Shown one piece after another: positions 5,012-8,939 of a stretch of 8,939 bases of DNA. Position 1 is the stretch's first letter, and each line of letters begins with the position of its first letter. Origin of the DNA: Flavobacteriaceae bacterium. GTDB lineage: Bacteria; Bacteroidota; Bacteroidia; Flavobacteriales; Weeksellaceae. The stretch is taken from the NCBI GenBank assembly GCA_031289875.1, contig JAITOO010000184.1, positions 1 to 8,939 on the forward strand, written 5' to 3'. A program made the position numbers and the translations under genes. Below the pieces are notes generated by a model. The model had not been told where the DNA came from and ran no database searches. It saw only the letters and a program-made list of their open reading frames with translations.

Positions 5012-7579
5012 ATGAAGAAGTTATTGACAATCCTTTTACTGTTATCGGTACAAATCTTTATCAATGCGCAGATAGACAGCACGGAAATAGTTTCCGTTGC
5101 CGATTCTACCTCCATAAGCCAAGAACCCTCCGATAATTCATTCAATATCAAAGAAATAAAAATAACAGGCACAAGTAAATATTCCAGAGCACAGATTATG
5201 CGCTACACAGGGCTGTACGAAGGCGAAAGCCTCGAAATTCCCGGAATGCAAATTAACACAGCAGTGAAAAAACTTTGGGAATCCAAACTCTTTGCCGATG
5301 TGGAAATCTTTCTGACTCAAGTGATTGGAAGAGACGCTTATCTTAGGATTAACCTCAAACCGCTCCCTGACTTGGGGACGGTAAAATTCGGAGGAATGAG
5401 CAAGTCCAAAAGCGAAAAACTCATTAAAGAAAACAAACTGAAAGTCAAGACCAAAATCACGGACGACTTGAAATCAAAATTGCAAAACTCCATCAATGAG
5501 CAATATACAAGCAAAGGTTTCCCAGATGCCAAAGTTATTATTAAGGAGTATCCAAACCCGAAAGATTCCACGCAAATAAACTGGGACGTTACCCTTGACA
5601 AAGGTCCCCGCGTGAAAGTCCGTTCCATAAATATCACAGGAACACAGGAACTCTCGCCGTCCAAAGTGCGGTCGCGTTCCTTTAAAAATACCAAAGTCAA
5701 AAGATTTTACCGTTTCTGGAAAAAATCAAAATACGTCCCCGTAAAATATCAGGAAGACCTGAACAAAGTAGTAGAAACTTATCAATCCTACGGTTTCCGC
5801 GATGCCAAAGTTGTTTCCGAGGAAGTCAAAAGAACGAATGAACACAACTACGATATTGATGTAAATGTTTCAGAAGGAAAGAGATACTATTTGGGAGACA
5901 TCACTTTTACAGGAAATTCCGCTTTCACCACCGAACAGCTTTCCAGAGTTATTGGTTACAGAAAAGGCGAGCCTTATGACGCTGTGGGAATCAACAGCAA
6001 AATCACAGGCGGTTCGGACGGCAAAAACGACGACATTTCTTCCGCCTATTATAACAATGGTTACGTTTGGGCGCAGGCTGTACCGATTGAAAAAGCCGTG
6101 CGCGGCGATACTATTGATTTGGAGGTGAGAATCCGCGAAGGCGAGCAGGCATCTTGGGACAGAGTAACTTTCTCAGGCAACACCCGCACCCACGACCACG
6201 TTATAGAACGTTCGCTCTATACCAAACCGGGAAATCTTTTCTCCAAAGCAGATTTGCAAAGAACAATGATGGAACTCGCACAACTGGGGTATTTCGAACC
6301 AACCGCCATCAAGCCGGACATCATTCCTAATCCTGAAACCAAGACAGTTGATGTCAATTACGGTTTGGAAGAAAAAGGTTCAAGCCAAATACAACTGCAA
6401 GGCGGTTACGGAGGAGGAAGATTCATCGGTACGGTGGGACTGACTTTCGGCAACTTCTCTTTCAGAGATTTCTTGAAAAAAGACGCATGGAAACCCGTTC
6501 CGCTCGGCGACGGACAAAGCATTTCCCTGCAAGCGCAGGCGGGAAGCTACTACCAAAATTACAGCATTTCCTTCACAGAACCATGGATTACGGGCAAACG
6601 CCCGACATCGCTCAGCGTGTCTTTTTATACCACGCTTTTGCACTACAATAATTACTATGCCACAGGAAACAATAATTTGGACATTTACGGCATACAAGTT
6701 GGGCTGTCCACCCGTTTGAACTGGCCTGACGACTATTTCAGGCTTGCCTACGGAATTAACTATCAATTGTATTCATTCAAAGACTATCCTTTCAATATTG
6801 CTTCCGACAACATTGACCCGACGACAGGAGCAAGTTATACTACATGGAACAATGGCAGGAGCAACAATTTCAGTTTCTACACTACTTTGGGAAGATATTC
6901 CGCAGGTCTTGACCCGATTTTCCCTACGCAAGGCTCGGAAGTGGAATTGTCTTTGAAGTTTACGCCGCCTTATTCGTTGCTGAATAATAGAGATTATAAG
7001 AATGAAAGCGAAAACGAAAGATTCAAATGGCTGGAATATTACAAAGTCAAATTCAAAGCCTATTGGTATCAAGAATTGATTGGAAAATTAGTATTGAAAG
7101 CGGGCGGAGAGTTTGGTTTCCTCAGTGCTTACGACAAAAACGTGGGCGCTCCTCCGTTTGAGAGATTTTACATCGGAGGCACCGGCTTGTACGGCAACCG
7201 CTTTGACGGACGGGAAATCATTCCGCTGCGCGGTTATAAAGATTCCTCTTCCTTTGGAAACGTTTCGGGAGAAGATATTACTCCGCTCGGAGGCGGTTCC
7301 TCTTACGCAAGGCTCATGTTGGAACTGCGCTATCCCATCATCATGGGAGCAGGTACAAAGATTTACGGACTTGCTTTTATAGAAGGCGGAAACGCTTGGA
7401 ACAACAATAAATCTTTCGATCCATTTGGGCTGAAACGCTCTGCGGGTACAGGCATCCGCGTGTTCATGCCTCAATTCGGAATGCTGGGATTTGATTTCGG
7501 CTACGGATTTGACCCTGCTATCAACACGGGCAAACCCAACGGCTGGGAAACGCACTTCATTCTCGGACAACAATTCTAA
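5012..7579 (+). CDS. bamA: Outer membrane protein assembly factor BamA (Omp85)
   Basis: An 855-residue Omp85 protein, full length for BamA. It inserts and folds beta-barrel proteins into the outer membrane. A signal peptide covers about residues 1-19 (cleavage before Q of INAQID). Five POTRA domains follow at roughly 46-118, 120-198, 200-289, 291-378 and 381-455; the second element of each shows the typical (Y/L)xxxGFxDAxV or GYFEP pattern (GFPDAKV, GFRDAKV, GYVWAQA, LGYFEP). The C-terminal barrel runs from about 456 to the end and contains the Omp85 loop-6 motif LRGY at 739-742 with R740. The protein ends in phenylalanine (FILGQQF), as a BamA substrate-type beta signal should. Five POTRAs separate it from the shorter TamA-like relatives. 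It starts 13 bp after uppS and is followed by a gap with a promoter before two Skp genes whose products would deliver its substrates. Confidence 0.97.
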   Translation: MKKLLTILLLLSVQIFINAQIDSTEIVSVADSTSISQEPSDNSFNIKEIKITGTSKYSRAQIMRYTGLYEGESLEIPGMQINTAVKKLWESKLFADVEIFLTQVIGRDAYLRINLKPLPDLGTVKFGGMSKSKSEKLIKENKLKVKTKITDDLKSKLQNSINEQYTSKGFPDAKVIIKEYPNPKDSTQINWDVTLDKGPRVKVRSINITGTQELSPSKVRSRSFKNTKVKRFYRFWKKSKYVPVKYQEDLNKVVETYQSYGFRDAKVVSEEVKRTNEHNYDIDVNVSEGKRYYLGDITFTGNSAFTTEQLSRVIGYRKGEPYDAVGINSKITGGSDGKNDDISSAYYNNGYVWAQAVPIEKAVRGDTIDLEVRIREGEQASWDRVTFSGNTRTHDHVIERSLYTKPGNLFSKADLQRTMMELAQLGYFEPTAIKPDIIPNPETKTVDVNYGLEEKGSSQIQLQGGYGGGRFIGTVGLTFGNFSFRDFLKKDAWKPVPLGDGQSISLQAQAGSYYQNYSISFTEPWITGKRPTSLSVSFYTTLLHYNNYYATGNNNLDIYGIQVGLSTRLNWPDDYFRLAYGINYQLYSFKDYPFNIASDNIDPTTGASYTTWNNGRSNNFSFYTTLGRYSAGLDPIFPTQGSEVELSLKFTPPYSLLNNRDYKNESENERFKWLEYYKVKFKAYWYQELIGKLVLKAGGEFGFLSAYDKNVGAPPFERFYIGGTGLYGNRFDGREIIPLRGYKDSSSFGNVSGEDITPLGGGSSYARLMLELRYPIIMGAGTKIYGLAFIEGGNAWNNNKSFDPFGLKRSAGTGIRVFMPQFGMLGFDFGYGFDPAINTGKPNGWETHFILGQQF

Positions 7580-7639
7580 TCTAATTGGCTGAATGATAGT
7601 GTTTTTTGATTTTTTTATTAAATTTTAAAACAATTATTA

Positions 7640-7647
7640 TATCTTTG
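7640..7647 (+). promoter_or_regulatory. Candidate -7 box for the skp pair
   Basis: TATCTTTG is a perfect TAnnTTTG element in the 107-bp, very AT-rich gap after bamA. It would give a leader of about 30-35 nt before the first skp ATG. No TTG lies at the usual 19-23 nt; a TTTG at 7605-7608 is 31 nt upstream. It suggests the chaperone genes can be transcribed apart from uppS-bamA. No terminator hairpin was seen after bamA, so readthrough is also possible. Confidence 0.5.
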
Positions 7648-7686
7648 CAAAAATTTTTAATATCATTTTAAATTATTAAAAATACG

Positions 7687-8295
7687 ATGAAACCGATAAA
7701 AAAAATAATTATTTATATTTTTCTCATGGTCTTTGGGTTGGGCAATGCACAAAAAATCGCCTACGTCGATACTCAACTTATTTTAAATCAAATAGCTCAG
7801 TATCAGGAAGCTACTCAAAGGCTTGATGGAGAAATTAAACGCTGGCAGGAAGAAATTGAAAACAAACAGTCTGCTCTGACACAACTGAGAACTGCTTTTG
7901 AGAACGAAAAAGTTCTCCTGACCGAAGCCCAACAGAAAACCAAACAGTCAGCTATTGACAGTTTAGACAAAAGTATTAAAAAATTCATAGATAAGAAGTT
8001 CGGGACGGACGGCGAGGCTACTTCGTTGAGGTACAATCTGGCAAAGCCAATCCAAGATCAGATTTGGAATGCTATCAATACCGTTGCTGTACGCGAAAGT
8101 TATGGCATTATTTTTGACAAGTCGTCGAGTTTAGTCATGGTTTACACCGACCCGAAATACGACATTACCGATAAGGTTCTCAAACTGTTGAAAGTCGGAG
8201 GAGACGACGATGATAACAAAAAATCTTCTTCTCAACAACAACCATCAACAAGAAGAACGCCGCCGTCGGAGAAAACTCAATTGAAGAGAAAGTAA
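7687..8295 (+). CDS. OmpH/Skp family periplasmic chaperone (first copy)
   Basis: A 202-residue exported OmpH/Skp-type protein. The signal peptide covers about residues 1-21 (GLGNA before QKIAYVD). The family opening KIAYVDTQLIL at 23-33 is followed by a long charged helix, about 38-105, rich in E, K and Q, which should form the coiled-coil tentacle. A closing strand region follows at about 138-155 (YGIIFDKSSSLVMVYTDP). Skp proteins form trimers that hold unfolded outer-membrane proteins in the periplasm and hand them to BamA, encoded just upstream. Unlike the second copy it carries an extra C-terminal tail at 171-202 that is low in complexity (DDDD, SSSQQQ, then basic residues) and probably disordered. 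The ATG at 7687 gives a proper signal peptide. Family call is strong; chaperone function is inferred from the family and context. Confidence 0.93.
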   Translation: MKPIKKIIIYIFLMVFGLGNAQKIAYVDTQLILNQIAQYQEATQRLDGEIKRWQEEIENKQSALTQLRTAFENEKVLLTEAQQKTKQSAIDSLDKSIKKFIDKKFGTDGEATSLRYNLAKPIQDQIWNAINTVAVRESYGIIFDKSSSLVMVYTDPKYDITDKVLKLLKVGGDDDDNKKSSSQQQPSTRRTPPSEKTQLKRK

Positions 8296-8366
8296 AGAGT
8301 GGTATAAAATTTGAAAAACAAACAGTAAAAATAAAAACGTATAATTTAAAATTAAATTCAATCAAT

Positions 8367-8891
8367 ATGAAGAAAATTACATTAGTATTTTTTTTAGCAG
8401 CATTTTTAGGATTTGCTCAGTTGTCTCATGCGCAGAACTTGGCGCACATCAACTCATTGGAATTGGTACAAGCCATGCCTGAATCAACCAAAGCAGACGA
8501 TGTGCTGAAAACTTTGTCAGACCAAAAAGCTGCCGACCTCAAAAAACAGGAAGAAGCTTTGAAGACCAAATACGACACTTTTATGAATGCTTACAAAAGC
8601 AAGTCTGATGCTGAGCTTCAAAAACTGCAAAACGAAATCCAAACAAAACAGGCAGAATTGCAAAAAGACGCACAGGCATTAGACGATACGAGACAAGCCG
8701 CAGCCAAAGAATTGCAACAAAAACAAACCGAACTGTACGAGCCTATCTACAAGAAAGCTCAAGATGGCATCAATGCCGTAGCCAAAGCCAAAGGCTATCT
8801 GTACGTTTTCGATTCTTCCAACGGCGCATTGCTTTATTTGGGAGGACAAGATATCCTCAATGAGGTGAAAGCCAACTTGGGAATTAAGTGA
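8367..8891 (+). CDS. OmpH/Skp family periplasmic chaperone (second copy)
   Basis: A 174-residue exported OmpH/Skp-type protein. The signal peptide spans about residues 1-22 (LSHA before QNLAHINS). The mature N-terminus NLAHINSLELVQAMPE is the usual OmpH opening, with His where many have Tyr. Residues about 42-128 form a long K/E/Q/A-rich helix expected to be coiled coil, and the C-terminal part has the closing strands GYLYVFDSSNGALLYLGG at 143-160. Its size is closer to classic Skp than that of the preceding gene, and it lacks the low-complexity tail. It lies 71 bp after the first copy with no clear promoter between, so the pair is probably cotranscribed. A two-skp arrangement after bamA is common in Bacteroidota. 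The two copies are clearly diverged, so they are not a recent duplication. Confidence 0.94.
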   Translation: MKKITLVFFLAAFLGFAQLSHAQNLAHINSLELVQAMPESTKADDVLKTLSDQKAADLKKQEEALKTKYDTFMNAYKSKSDAELQKLQNEIQTKQAELQKDAQALDDTRQAAAKELQQKQTELYEPIYKKAQDGINAVAKAKGYLYVFDSSNGALLYLGGQDILNEVKANLGIK

Positions 8892-8919
8892 AAAACAGTA
8901 GAAGAATAATTTGATTTTC

Positions 8920-8939
8920 ATGATAAAAGCCGAAAGAAA
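8920..8939 (+). CDS. Possible start of a further gene, cut by the window end
   Basis: An ATG at 8920, 28 bp after the second skp stop and in the same direction, opens six codons (MIKAER) before the window ends. Spacing and A/T-rich leader resemble the other starts here. In many flavobacteria glutamate racemase (murI) follows the skp genes, but six residues cannot show that. Confidence 0.3.

Noticed and set aside
7088..7573. 161-codon minus-strand open frame inside bamA
   Set aside because: It is antisense to the conserved BamA barrel, with no recognisable motif or start context.
8296..8366. Separate promoter for the second skp gene
   Set aside because: The best candidate reads AAAATTTG, missing the TA of the -7 element, and has no -33 partner.

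Overview
The window looks like a stretch of ordinary chromosome from a member of the Bacteroidota, most likely Flavobacteriia. Four things point this way. The gene set porG-like/DUF6089, uppS, bamA, skp, skp is a recognisable Bacteroidota arrangement. The protein sequences are flavobacterial in character, for example the DnaA C-terminal region and the YigZ motifs. Two or more clean TAnnTTTG -7 boxes lie in intergenic gaps. Genes start after A/T-rich leaders with no obvious Shine-Dalgarno sequence. I see no transposase, integrase, tRNA, rRNA, CRISPR array or phage gene.

Left part (1-1292): a YigZ/IMPACT-family protein on the plus strand converges on, and overlaps by 23 bp, a hotdog-fold acyl-CoA thioesterase on the minus strand. 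A 157-bp AT-rich gap then separates the thioesterase from the divergent dnaA. This gap holds one DnaA-box match, two T9 runs, a G6 run and a -7 box for the minus strand.

Middle (1293-3357): dnaA is followed by a low-molecular-weight protein tyrosine phosphatase whose start codon overlaps the dnaA stop (ATGA), so the two are probably cotranscribed. A 170-bp gap with a TATATTTG -7 box then starts a new transcription unit.

Right part (3358-8939): an envelope-biogenesis cluster. It runs from a DUF6089/PorG-like outer-membrane barrel, through UppS (the undecaprenyl carrier lipid for peptidoglycan and O-antigen) and BamA (insertion of outer-membrane barrels), to two Skp/OmpH-type periplasmic chaperones. 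The first three genes are tightly packed (12- and 13-bp gaps). A second strong -7 box lies before the first skp gene. Together these genes supply the lipid carrier, the barrel insertase, the chaperones that feed it, and a barrel protein probably linked to type IX secretion. A further gene may begin at 8920 and is cut by the window end.

I did not find a convincing novel system. The observations below are modest ones about promoters, overlaps, a substituted Walker A glycine in DnaA and the clustering of replication with envelope genes.
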